64,000 bases of DNA from Pigmentiphaga litoralis (GTDB lineage: Bacteria > Pseudomonadota > Gammaproteobacteria > Burkholderiales > Burkholderiaceae_B), in the NCBI RefSeq assembly GCF_013408655.1, contig NZ_JACCBP010000001.1, positions 3,844,001-3,908,000 of the forward strand, given 5' to 3'. The notes under the pieces were generated by a model. The model did no database searches. It was given only the letters and a program-made list of their open reading frames with translations, and was not told the origin of the DNA. The position numbers and the translations under genes are program-made. Of this stretch, positions 38,106 to 46,382 are shown piece after piece (position 1 is the stretch's first letter; the number at the start of each line of letters is the position of its first letter).

Positions 38106-40068
38106 TTGCGGGCACCCAGAAGCGGAAGCACGTGCCCGACGCGGTCGACGGTTCCAGCAACTCGATCCCCCCGTGATGCGCTTCAAGAATCGATCGGCAG
38201 ATTGCCAGCCCCATGCCCATTCCGTCCTGCTTCGAGCTGTAGAAGGCATCGAAAATTCGGGCGCGCGAATCGGCGTCGATGCCTGCGCCGTTGTCCGATA
38301 CCGAGATGATGGCCTGGGCACCGTCGGCCGACAGGCTCAGGGTCACTTGCACACGCGGCGCCTCGCCTGCGGCTGACTGGGCGGCCTCGGCGGCATTCTG
38401 CACGACGTTGCGCACGACCTGTTCGAACAGCACGATGTCTGCCTTGACGACCACGGGCGTCGAAGGCAGCAGCAATTCGAGACGGACCTTGTCGGCAATC
38501 AGCGTCGTGGGATATCGGCCCCGCAGGAAGTCAGCCAGATCCACATCGACCTTGTGCATTTCACGCCGCCGCGCAAAAGCATTGACGCGCTGAATGATCT
38601 GACCGGTTTTTTCGGCCAGCGTGCTGATCCGTTCAACGACGGTTTCGATCTGCCGGGAATCGATGTTGGCGAGTCTCAGGCGGTTCAGCAGCCCGCTTGC
38701 GAAGCTGCTCAAGGCGCCCAGCGGTTGGTTCAGTTCGTGCGCCAGCGTCGAGGCGACTTCTCCGATCGCCACCAGCCGGCCAGCCGATTCCAGCCGTTGC
38801 TGCTGCACGTGCGCTGCCTTCTCGGCCTTGCGGCGGTCGGTCACGTCGAGCACGGAACTCATCCAGCCGATCTGACGATCATTCGAATAGCGCAGCGGAA
38901 CCCGGTGCACGAGCAGCGTCACCGTCGTACCGTCCTGACGATGAAAGTCCAGCTCGACTTCTTCCTGCCCGGCGTCGGGCTCGGGCCAGTCGCGCAGCGG
39001 CTTGATGGTGTCGAACAACGTGTCGTCCCGGTAGCCCACCATGTCGCAGAATGCGCGGTTGGCGTAAAGGATCGTGCCCATTGAATCGCGCGCGAACAAG
39101 CCCACACCGATGGAATCTTCCATGGCTCGGCGCAGCGCAATCTGGGCGGCAAGGGAATCTTCGACGGCTTGCCGTTTGTCCATGTCCCGCCGCAGAAACG
39201 CAAGACTTGCAATCATGCCTATCAGGAACAGAAGGGCGGTTCCCAGCAGGGCTCGCGGCACGGTGGCATAGGGCGCATCGACCGCGTAGATCCGCAGGTA
39301 GGTATCGCTCCCAGGCATATCAAGACTTGCCAGGAACCGCTGTTCTTTTTTTCCTCGCTGGAATCCGACCCGGTCCAATTGCAGCTCCGCGCCGGCGTCC
39401 AGCACCTCGACATGGTGGCTGCTGCGAAACCATGCGGGGATGATCAGTTCCAGCGCCTTGCGCAATGAAAAGACCGCAACGTAGCTCCCGACGAATTCGC
39501 CGCGCTCGAAAAAAGGCACGCATAGCCAGACCTCGTCGGCGGGAAAGGACCCTTCCGTCAACGGCCCCGCATAAGACGGCCGCCGAAGTCCTTGCGCAAC
39601 GTCATGCATGCTGTCGAGCGCCTGCTGGTCGAGCGGATTCGTCCTGGCGCGTTGCCATAGTGCTGCGAGTGCAGGCGGCGCAGGCGTGCCAGCAGGCTGC
39701 CAGGCGTAAGCCACCAACCCGCCTTCGTGCGATCGCAGCGATCCGCCTGGCGCCTGCAGGGCCGCGTCGCCGGAAAGATCGGGCTCTTCAAGTGCCTGCT
39801 GCGCCAGCCAATACAAGTCGTTTTCCAACCTGCGCAGATGGAAGCGCACGTTCTCTTCCACCCACAGCGCGTCCGCGGATTGCGTGCGAATTTCTTCGTC
39901 GGTTTCGAAGCTCTGAAGGTAGACGACCAGTACCACCGCCGACGCAATGAACAGCAGCAGCAGACCAGCCATGAGAATCAACGCACGCTGATGCCGCTTC
40001 CCCTGATAGCTGGCCGCACTGCGAAGCAGCGAAAGGTCGGGCGTCTGTGCATCGCGTTTGTCGGGCAT
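38098..40068 (-). CDS. Sensor histidine kinase with periplasmic and PAS domains (DctS-like)
   Basis: Membrane kinase of 656 residues. Two transmembrane segments (about 30-50 and 270-290) flank a periplasmic sensor. A PAS domain follows (SIGVGLFARDSMGTILYANR), then the dimerisation/phosphoacceptor box STLAHELNQPLGAL (His near 444) and an ATPase domain with DNGAGI and GMGMGLAICRS. The helical pattern resembles DctS/DctB carboxylate sensors. It would phosphorylate the overlapping response regulator. The TRAP receptor is five bases upstream and may present the ligand to this sensor. Confidence 0.9.
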   Translation of the reverse strand: MPDKRDAQTPDLSLLRSAASYQGKRHQRALILMAGLLLLFIASAVVLVVYLQSFETDEEIRTQSADALWVEENVRFHLRRLENDLYWLAQQALEEPDLSGDAALQAPGGSLRSHEGGLVAYAWQPAGTPAPPALAALWQRARTNPLDQQALDSMHDVAQGLRRPSYAGPLTEGSFPADEVWLCVPFFERGEFVGSYVAVFSLRKALELIIPAWFRSSHHVEVLDAGAELQLDRVGFQRGKKEQRFLASLDMPGSDTYLRIYAVDAPYATVPRALLGTALLFLIGMIASLAFLRRDMDKRQAVEDSLAAQIALRRAMEDSIGVGLFARDSMGTILYANRAFCDMVGYRDDTLFDTIKPLRDWPEPDAGQEEVELDFHRQDGTTVTLLVHRVPLRYSNDRQIGWMSSVLDVTDRRKAEKAAHVQQQRLESAGRLVAIGEVASTLAHELNQPLGALSSFASGLLNRLRLANIDSRQIETVVERISTLAEKTGQIIQRVNAFARRREMHKVDVDLADFLRGRYPTTLIADKVRLELLLPSTPVVVKADIVLFEQVVRNVVQNAAEAAQSAAGEAPRVQVTLSLSADGAQAIISVSDNGAGIDADSRARIFDAFYSSKQDGMGMGLAICRSILEAHHGGIELLEPSTASGTCFRFWVPANE

Positions 40069-40073
40069 GCCGC

Positions 40074-41246
40074 TTATTGCCGCTGCTCGGACAGGTCCTG
40101 GAATACTTGATCCAGCACCTTTGCGCTGATCCTCGTTTTCGCACTTTCATACACCGGTTTCATCGCGGCCTTGAGCCCTGCGCGTTCCGCGTCGCTCAGA
40201 ACATGAATCCGGGTCTGATCGGTTTCATGTAGTACGGCAAGCGCCTTGTCATCGTGCGATGCGGTGAGCTGGTTCCCGTACACCAGGGCATCGGCCATGG
40301 CGCCGGCCAGAACGGACCGATCCTGTTCGGTCAGCGAGTGCCAGAACCGCTGGTTCGTCACGACGGCATAGCCCAGGTAGCCGTGGTTGGTCAGCGTGAG
40401 ATCGCTCTGGACTTCATTGATCTGCTGCGTGACGAAGTTGGACAAGGGATTCTCCGTGCCGTCGACCACATTGCGCGCCAGCGCAGTCCGTGTCTCGCTC
40501 AAGGCCAACGGGATCGGTCGCGCGCCAAGGGCCTGCATCTGCGCAGCGATCAATCGCGACGGCTGGATGCGCATGCGCAACCCTTTGTAGTCCTTGGGGT
40601 GGAGCAACGGCCGGTTCGCACTCATGTGCTTGAAACCGTTATCGAGGAAACCCAGCCCGAGAAACTGCTGCCGGCTCAGTTCTTTCAACAGGCCCTTGCC
40701 GACCGGACCTTCGGTGATGCGATGGACATCCTCGATAGTGCGGAACAGAAAGGGCAGGTCAAAGAGTTCGAAATTCGGGAACCCGAACCGTCCGAATTTC
40801 GACAACGACGGAGCAATGATCTCGACCGCTCCAAGCTGGAGGGCCAACATTTCGTCCTTGTCGTCATACAGCGTGGACCGAGGATACACATCGACCCGGA
40901 TGCGATTGTCGGACCGTTTTTCAACCAGTTCCTTGAAGCGGTTGGCGGCCATCCCCTTGGGAGTGTCCTCGCTGACCACGTGCGAAAAACGCACGACAAG
41001 CACGGCGTCCGCTTGAGCACTCGTCACCAGCAGCAATGACGCAACGACGAACTGAAGCGACACTGCAATGCGCCGGCCACAGCGGGGCCGGCAGGAGATG
41101 CGAAGCAAGTTGAGCAGGGTAAGGATCACGGCATGGACCAGCGACTTCAAATACGCGACGGACAGCGGATCGCGATGGACTGGAAGCCAGGACAACCAGT
41201 ATTGGGCAGGGATGCACGGTGCCATGGATGATACCGCAGGGCCCAT
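40074..41246 (-). CDS. TRAP-type receptor, DctP family
   Basis: Periplasmic TRAP receptor of up to 390 residues. The signal peptide is IAVSLQFVVASLLLVTSAQA, ending near ADAVLVVRFSHVV, which starts the DctP fold (EDTPKGMAANRFKELVEKRS). The stretch before the signal peptide (about 55 residues) is unusual and may mean a later non-ATG start, so I give the longest plausible gene. Typical ligand-site arginine lies in GLRMRIQPSRL. No dctQ or dctM genes are present, but the sensor kinase and regulator follow directly, arguing for signalling. Confidence 0.85.
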   Translation of the reverse strand: MGPAVSSMAPCIPAQYWLSWLPVHRDPLSVAYLKSLVHAVILTLLNLLRISCRPRCGRRIAVSLQFVVASLLLVTSAQADAVLVVRFSHVVSEDTPKGMAANRFKELVEKRSDNRIRVDVYPRSTLYDDKDEMLALQLGAVEIIAPSLSKFGRFGFPNFELFDLPFLFRTIEDVHRITEGPVGKGLLKELSRQQFLGLGFLDNGFKHMSANRPLLHPKDYKGLRMRIQPSRLIAAQMQALGARPIPLALSETRTALARNVVDGTENPLSNFVTQQINEVQSDLTLTNHGYLGYAVVTNQRFWHSLTEQDRSVLAGAMADALVYGNQLTASHDDKALAVLHETDQTRIHVLSDAERAGLKAAMKPVYESAKTRISAKVLDQVFQDLSEQRQ

Positions 41247-41297
41247 CGGTAAATACGTACATGCCGCCTGATACCGGTCAGGGTCAACCCGAGCCCG

Positions 41298-42086
41298 TCA
41301 CACCGCCGGATAACTCCCCGTCCCGCCTGGCCACGCCGTCAACACCTCGTACCCGTCTTCGGTCACGGCCACCATGTGCTCCCATTGCGCCGACAGGGAT
41401 CGGTCTTTCGTGACCACGGTCCACCCGTCCGACAAGGTCCTGGTATCGCGCTTGCCGGCGTTCAACATCGGTTCGATCGTGAACACCATGCCGGGTTTGA
41501 GCTTCAGGCCCTGGCCGCGCTGGCCGAAATGCAGCACCTGCGGTTCGTCGTGATAGATGTCGCCAATGCCGTGGCCGCAGTACTCGCGCACCACGCTGAA
41601 ATGTTCCCGCTGCGCGACGGACTGGATCGCGTGACCCACATCGCCCAAGGTGGCGCCTGGCCTGACTTGGTGGATAGCCGCAACCAATGCTTCGTAGGTT
41701 GTTTCGACCAGGCGGCGCGCCAGGATGCTGGGCGTGCCGGCGAAGTACATGCGGCTGGTGTCGCCGAACCAGCCGTCTTTCTTTACCGCGACGTCGATGT
41801 TGACGATGTCGCCGTCCTTCAGGATCTTGTCGGGCGACGGGATGCCATGACACACGACCTGGTTGACGGATGTCAGGATCGTCTTGGGATAGCCCTGGTA
41901 GCCCACGTTTGCCGGGATCGCGCCCTGCACGTCCAGGATGTAGTCGTGGCAAAGCGTGTCGAGGTGGTCGGTGCTGACACCGGGCACCACGAACGGCTCG
42001 ATCATGGCCAGCACGTCGGCGGCCAACTGCGCCGCGCGGCGTGACAAGGCGAGTTCTTCGGCCGTACGGATAGGGGTCGGGCCCAC
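41298..42086 (-). CDS. map: Type I methionine aminopeptidase
   Basis: Cytosolic metalloenzyme removing N-terminal Met, 262 residues. All metal ligands are visible: NIDVAV (first Asp), DTSRMYF (second Asp), GHGIGDIYHDEPQ (His), FTIEPML (Glu) and QWEHMVAVT (Glu); the active-site His is in VVCHGIP. The start is a GTG at 42086, directly after the stop of a ParD-like gene (one base between). Its genomic setting is not the usual rpsB neighbourhood, so it is probably an extra copy with a special role. Confidence 0.93.
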   Translation of the reverse strand: MGPTPIRTAEELALSRRAAQLAADVLAMIEPFVVPGVSTDHLDTLCHDYILDVQGAIPANVGYQGYPKTILTSVNQVVCHGIPSPDKILKDGDIVNIDVAVKKDGWFGDTSRMYFAGTPSILARRLVETTYEALVAAIHQVRPGATLGDVGHAIQSVAQREHFSVVREYCGHGIGDIYHDEPQVLHFGQRGQGLKLKPGMVFTIEPMLNAGKRDTRTLSDGWTVVTKDRSLSAQWEHMVAVTEDGYEVLTAWPGGTGSYPAV

Positions 42087-42087
42087 C

Positions 42088-42369
42088 TTAATGCCCCGCC
42101 GTCTTTATGGTCGCCGCCGACGCCGCTTTCGACATCGTGCGGGGCTTGGCAGCCTGGTCGGCCACCGCCGCGGCGATGTCCAGCCCGCCTGCCAATTCCG
42201 CGCGGATCAACATCTGGCAGATGTCGCGGTAGTCCAGGTCCGGATGCATCTCGGTCAACATACCGACCCGCATCCAGTGTTCTGCCTGCGCGTTGATGGA
42301 CCTGCTGAGGGCATTGCCCGCCAACCGCAGGTTCTCGTGCATCAGGTCTGAAATCTTGACGATACCCAT
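42088..42369 (-). CDS. ParD-like protein preceding map
   Basis: A 93-residue protein, MGIVKISDLMHENLRLAGNA, then LSRSINAQAEHWMRVGMLTE, giving an extended ribbon-helix-helix-like N-terminus as in ParD-like antitoxins. No parE or other toxin gene is next to it; instead the methionine aminopeptidase gene begins one base after its stop. I recall this pairing from other proteobacteria. A promoter with a palindrome over its -10 box lies just upstream, consistent with autoregulation by this protein. Confidence 0.8.
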   Translation of the reverse strand: MGIVKISDLMHENLRLAGNALSRSINAQAEHWMRVGMLTEMHPDLDYRDICQMLIRAELAGGLDIAAAVADQAAKPRTMSKAASAATIKTAGH

Positions 42370-42388
42370 GGCCTACCTTTATATGAAA

Positions 42389-42425
42389 CGTATATGCATT
42401 ATATACGCGACATATGTTCCAGCAA
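42389..42425 (-). promoter_or_regulatory. Promoter and palindromic operator of the parD-like–map operon
   Basis: On the minus strand TTGCTG (complement of 42420-42425), a 16-base spacer and TATAAT (complement of 42398-42403) form a good sigma-70 promoter. The -10 lies inside the inverted repeat CGTATAT-GCATT-ATATACG (42389-42407). The start codon follows about 20 bases on. The promoter sits in the 3' end of the DJ-1/PfpI gene. Confidence 0.8.
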
Positions 42426-43082
42426 CACGGCGGCTGCGGCAGCAGACGACGCCGGGTTCTGGCCCGTGATCAACAGCCCGTCGCTGACGACATACGATCC
42501 CCAGTCAGGACCCTTGGAATACACGCCGCCCTTGGCCTTCAATTCGTCTTCGACCAGGAAGGGCACGATGTCCGTCAGCTCCACACCGGCCTCTTCCGAA
42601 TTGGTAAAGCCCGTGACCTTCTTGCCTTCCACCCAAGGACGGCCCGCCGGCGTCTTCACATGGCGCAGCACGCCCGGTGCGTGGCAGACCAGCGCCACCG
42701 GCTTGTTCGCGGCAAGGAACGATTCGATCAGCGCGATCGAATGCGCATCTTCGGCCAGGTCCCACAGCGGGCCATGGCCGCCGGGATAGAAGACGGTGTC
42801 GAAGTCCGCCTGCGACACGCTGTCCAGACGCACGGTGGCGGCCAGCTGTGCGGTTGCTTCCTTGTCGGCTTCGAAACGATGCGTGGCTTCCGTCTGGAAC
42901 GACGGCTCATTGCTCTTGGGATCCAGTGGCGGCTGACCGCCCTTGGGCGAGGCCAGCACGATCTCGGCGCCCGCGTCCTTGAACGCGTAGTACGGCGCGG
43001 CCAGCTCTTCCAGCCAGAAGCCGGTCTTGCGGCCCGTGTTGCCCAGTTCGTCGTGCGAGGTAAGAACCATCAGGATTTTCAT
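42399..43082 (-). CDS. DJ-1/PfpI family protein, Hsp31-like (putative glyoxalase III/deglycase)
   Basis: A 227-residue cytosolic protein. MKILMVLTSHDELGNTGRKT starts the fold; FYPGGHGPLWDLAED holds the conserved loop and LVCHAPGVL the nucleophile elbow with Cys133. This pattern matches class I Hsp31-like proteins, which detoxify methylglyoxal or act as chaperones. A NemR-like repressor gene lies upstream with two matching operators around it, so it is probably induced by electrophiles. The ATG at 43082 begins the first strand; an ATG four codons earlier is possible. Confidence 0.88.
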   Translation of the reverse strand: MKILMVLTSHDELGNTGRKTGFWLEELAAPYYAFKDAGAEIVLASPKGGQPPLDPKSNEPSFQTEATHRFEADKEATAQLAATVRLDSVSQADFDTVFYPGGHGPLWDLAEDAHSIALIESFLAANKPVALVCHAPGVLRHVKTPAGRPWVEGKKVTGFTNSEEAGVELTDIVPFLVEDELKAKGGVYSKGPDWGSYVVSDGLLITGQNPASSAAAAAVLLEHMSRI

Positions 43083-43111
43083 TGCGGTATCCAATATCGA
43101 GTAACGATGAA

Positions 43112-43126
43112 TAGACCGGTCGTCTA
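43112..43126. promoter_or_regulatory. NemR-box operator 1 (TAGAC-CGGTC-GTCTA)
   Basis: Inverted repeat between nemR and the DJ-1/PfpI gene, closely similar to the E. coli NemR site TAGACC-N4-GGTCTA. An identical 15-base copy is upstream of nemR at 43810-43824. It would regulate the DJ-1 gene. Confidence 0.8.
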
Positions 43127-43188
43127 CAGTCTGTCCGCAAAAAAAGCACTCGTATCGAAGTGCCTGGATTGCCCCCGCGCCGGTCGGT

Positions 43189-43788
43189 TCAGCGGGGTAG
43201 ATGCAGCATCTGGCGTGTCGTCGCCATCGCCGTCTCGAACGGTTGGGTCGTGCGTGAAATCTTGACCATCAGGCTTGCGCCCAGCCACAGCTGATACAGG
43301 CTCTGCGCCATATCTTTCGAAGCGCCCGCTATCTTCAATGACTTGTCGGCCACCCCCGCATCGATCGCCTGCGTCAGCCGGTCCACGATGCCCGCGGTGC
43401 CGCGCTTGAGCGACAGCCGCATGGCTTCCGACAGATCCGCCACCTCGGCACCCAGCTTTACCGCCAGGCATTTGCCCTGGCAATCGAAGAAGGACTGGGT
43501 GTCCTGCCAATGGGCAAAGTAGGTCATCAGGCGCTGCGACGCGGTGTGCGTTCCGTCCTGCAGCGTCGCGTCCAGCTCGGCCAGATAGTCGTCGAAATAG
43601 GTGTCGAGCAGCGCTTCGCCAAACGCGTCTTTCGATCCGAAGTAGTGATAGAACGACCCCTTCGGAACGCCGGCCGCAGTCAATATTTCGTTGATCCCGA
43701 CGGCCGAAAAGCCCTTGCCGGCCATGATGCGCTGGCCATTGGCAAGGATGTGTTCGCGGGTATCAAGGGGAGCGGCTGCGGTCGTCAT
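43189..43788 (-). CDS. nemR: TetR-family repressor, NemR-like electrophile sensor
   Basis: A 199-residue TetR regulator. The DNA-binding domain is DTREHILANGQRIMAGKGFS through VPKGSFYHYFGSKDAFGEAL, closely resembling E. coli NemR. Cys107 in KCLAVKLGAEVADLSEAM aligns with the redox/electrophile-sensing Cys106 of NemR; Cys103 is next to it. The C-terminal LWLGASLMVKISRTTQPFE block is also kept. Identical operators flank the gene. Members sense hypochlorite, quinones and methylglyoxal and control detoxifying genes such as the DJ-1 gene downstream. Confidence 0.82.
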   Translation of the reverse strand: MTTAAAPLDTREHILANGQRIMAGKGFSAVGINEILTAAGVPKGSFYHYFGSKDAFGEALLDTYFDDYLAELDATLQDGTHTASQRLMTYFAHWQDTQSFFDCQGKCLAVKLGAEVADLSEAMRLSLKRGTAGIVDRLTQAIDAGVADKSLKIAGASKDMAQSLYQLWLGASLMVKISRTTQPFETAMATTRQMLHLPR

Positions 43789-43809
43789 GGGGTGGACTGT
43801 ACGCCAGAT

Positions 43810-43824
43810 TAGACCGGTCGTCTA
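43810..43824. promoter_or_regulatory. NemR-box operator 2 (TAGAC-CGGTC-GTCTA)
   Basis: Same 15-base sequence as at 43112-43126, 22 bases before the nemR start codon, giving autorepression. It also lies about 140 bases before the plus-strand Bug receptor gene, so an effect there is possible but unproven. Confidence 0.8.
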
Positions 43825-43967
43825 TGAAATGCTGCCAGCAGCATCACCATCAAATGCATCGATGCGTAACGCCGTTGTATGCAAATGTCGACGCGTATAT
43901 ATATTTGCGCAAAACCGGGGCGGAATTGCCCCCCATTGCGGGAGACACCCGCTTGGAGGAGACGACG

Positions 43968-44945
43968 ATGGCGATTCAACGTTCGATCTTGAAGGCAGCA
44001 GGGTGCGCGTTCGCGCTGGCATTCAGCGCTGCCGCAACCGCGCAGGGCTACCCCAACAAGCCGGTGCATGTGGTGACGCCCTTCCCGCCCGGCGGTGCTG
44101 CAGATGTGGTGCTGCGCCTGGTCACGCAGCGACTGACCGAGGCCTTCAAGACCCCCTTCGTGGTCGACAACAAGGCGGGTGCAGGCGGCGCGATCGGGAC
44201 CGAATACGTGGCCCGCGCCGCGCCCGACGGCTACACCTTGCTGCTGACGTCGAGCAGCACCATGTCGATCAATCCGCACCTTGGTCCCAAGTCACCCTAC
44301 GACCCGTTCACCGATTTCACGCCTGTCGTCTTTATCGGCTATTCGCCCAATGTGCTGGTCGTCACGGCATCCGCGCCAATCAAGTCGGTGTCCGACCTGA
44401 TCGCGGCCGCCAAGTCATCTCCTGGAAAGTACAACTTCGGGTCGAACGGCATCGGCACGCTCAGTCACCTGACGGGCGAACTGTTCAAGCAATCCGCGGG
44501 CATCAATCTGCTGCACGTTCCCTACAAAGGCGCGGCGCCCGCTGTCGCCGACACGGCCGGCGGGCAAGTCACCGCCCTGTTTGCGGCGTATGCCAGCGTC
44601 AACAGCATGATGAAGTCGGGCAGGCTGCGGGCCCTGGGCGTGACCAGCACCAACCCCATCGATCTCGCGCCTGACCTGCCCACCCTAGCGGGATCGGGCT
44701 TGCCAGGTTTCGAGTCGAATCAATGGTGGGGCTTGTATGGTCCGCAGGGCATGCCTGCCGACATCACGGCACGCCTGAATGCCGAGATGAACAAGATCCT
44801 TGCATCCCCTGAAAACCGGGCGCGTTTCGGCGAAGAGGCCATCGTGCTGGGCGGTGGCAGCCCCGCGGACCTGACCGCCTACCTGCGCGCGGACTACGAC
44901 AAGTGGGGCAAGGTGATCCGCGACGGCAACATCAAGGCTGAATGA
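43968..44945 (+). CDS. Bug/TctC-family periplasmic receptor (MmgE/PrpD operon)
   Basis: Orphan tripartite-tricarboxylate receptor of 325 residues. The signal peptide ends ATA-QGYPNKPVHVVTPFPPGG; DNKAGAGGAIGTEYVARAAP and HVPYKGAAPAVADTAGG are family loops. A strong GGAGGAGA site precedes the ATG at 43968. The stop overlaps the first MmgE/PrpD gene by four bases, so receptor and enzyme are coupled. Likely ligand: the tricarboxylic or methyl-branched acid handled by those enzymes, an inference from context. Confidence 0.93.
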   Translation: MAIQRSILKAAGCAFALAFSAAATAQGYPNKPVHVVTPFPPGGAADVVLRLVTQRLTEAFKTPFVVDNKAGAGGAIGTEYVARAAPDGYTLLLTSSSTMSINPHLGPKSPYDPFTDFTPVVFIGYSPNVLVVTASAPIKSVSDLIAAAKSSPGKYNFGSNGIGTLSHLTGELFKQSAGINLLHVPYKGAAPAVADTAGGQVTALFAAYASVNSMMKSGRLRALGVTSTNPIDLAPDLPTLAGSGLPGFESNQWWGLYGPQGMPADITARLNAEMNKILASPENRARFGEEAIVLGGGSPADLTAYLRADYDKWGKVIRDGNIKAE

Positions 44946-46369
44946 TGAGCACGCTCAATTTTGAAACGAGTGCTTCTGGCGCCTCGGTCTCGGCGGTGCC
45001 CCCCGTGACCGATGCACTGGGCCGCTTCGTCGCCACGCTGGCATGGCACGATGTGCCCCGTCACATCCGCGAGCTCATGCCGGTCCTGTTGATCGACATG
45101 TTCCGCGCGGCAGCCGCTGGCAAGGACCGCCCGTGGACCCGTGCCGCCACCACCCTGTATGGCGATCACGCATCGGGCCGGCAAGCCCAACTCTTCTTTT
45201 CCGACACGCAGGTGGACGTCTCCCGGGCCGCCTTCGTCAATGGCGTGGCCTGCGGCAGCCTGGACTGGGATGACTCGCACGTCGCCGCCATTATCCATCC
45301 AGGTGTTGTCATCTGGCCAGCCGCGCTGGCCATGGCGCAAGCCACTGGCGCCAGTGGCCGTGACCTGTTGACCGCGGTGCTGGCGGGATACGAAACGGCC
45401 ATCCGCATCGGCATGGCCATACAGCCCGAACATTCCTTGCGCGGCTTTCAGGGCACCCCCACCTGCGGTGCGTTCGGCGCGGCCGCCGCCTGTGCGCGCC
45501 TGTTGGGACTGTCGGCCGAAGGGTGCCGCAACGCCCTGGGCATCGCCGCCACCTTTGCATGCGGCATCTCGCAGTTTTTTGTGTCGGGATCGGACATCAA
45601 GCGGTTGCATGCCGGCAAGGCTGCGGCAAACGGCGTCGAAGCCGCGCTGCTGGCTCATGGCGGCCTGAGTGGACCGCACGATGCCATCGAAGGCAAACAG
45701 GGATTCTCGCGGGCATTTTCCGATCGCTACGACCCGGCCACGACGCTCGACGGCTTGGGACAGCACTACCCCACCGAATGGATTTCCTTGAAGCCGCATG
45801 CCGGCAGCGTCCGGATGCAATCGGCAATCGAAGCCGCTGCCGTCCTGGCGCGCCAGGGCGTCACCTTCGACCAGATCGCCACGATCGAGATCGGCGTTCA
45901 TGGCGCCATGGTCGGCAAATTGACGGCCAACCAGCCGGTCGACAACCAGCAGGCGCAACTGAGCACCCCGTTCGCTGTTGCGATGGCGATGGCCCTGACT
46001 CCGTCGCGCAGCGGCCCCCTCGCGTTGTCCATCGATGACTTCGAAGCCAGCATGAACGATGTGCGCATCAAGGACCTGGCGAGCCGCACGCACTGCGTCG
46101 TCGATGCCGAGGTGGAACGCCTGACAACGGCCGAGGCCGTGCCCGCGCGCGTCGTCTGTATGTTGAAAGATGGCAGCCGGCAAGAAGCCTTCATCGAACA
46201 TCCCAAGGGTTGCCCGCAGAATCCGATGACTGCTGACGAGGTCGGCGCCCGCTTCCTGACGATTGCCGGCCCGCTGCTTGGCGACTCGGCATGCCGCGAT
46301 TGGCTGGCGCATGCCCGCCGCATCGAACACCTGCCAGACGTTTCCGCCCTGTTCACCCTGCGACATTGA
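44942..46369 (+). CDS. MmgE/PrpD family protein, copy 1
   Basis: A 475-residue cytosolic protein of the MmgE/PrpD (2-methylcitrate dehydratase-like) family. AFVNGVACGSLDWDDSHVAA holds the conserved DWDD/H region, GFQGTPTCGAFGAAAACARL and GSDIKRLHAGKAAANGVEAA the mid-protein blocks, and EWISLKPHAGSVRMQSAIEA the later one. Members dehydrate methylcitrate-like or other hydroxyacids or isomerise related substrates (for example, iminodisuccinate epimerase). It is coupled to the Bug receptor. The second copy follows after 13 bases. Confidence 0.9.
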   Translation: MMSTLNFETSASGASVSAVPPVTDALGRFVATLAWHDVPRHIRELMPVLLIDMFRAAAAGKDRPWTRAATTLYGDHASGRQAQLFFSDTQVDVSRAAFVNGVACGSLDWDDSHVAAIIHPGVVIWPAALAMAQATGASGRDLLTAVLAGYETAIRIGMAIQPEHSLRGFQGTPTCGAFGAAAACARLLGLSAEGCRNALGIAATFACGISQFFVSGSDIKRLHAGKAAANGVEAALLAHGGLSGPHDAIEGKQGFSRAFSDRYDPATTLDGLGQHYPTEWISLKPHAGSVRMQSAIEAAAVLARQGVTFDQIATIEIGVHGAMVGKLTANQPVDNQQAQLSTPFAVAMAMALTPSRSGPLALSIDDFEASMNDVRIKDLASRTHCVVDAEVERLTTAEAVPARVVCMLKDGSRQEAFIEHPKGCPQNPMTADEVGARFLTIAGPLLGDSACRDWLAHARRIEHLPDVSALFTLRH

Positions 46370-46382
46370 CCTGGAGTCCTGC

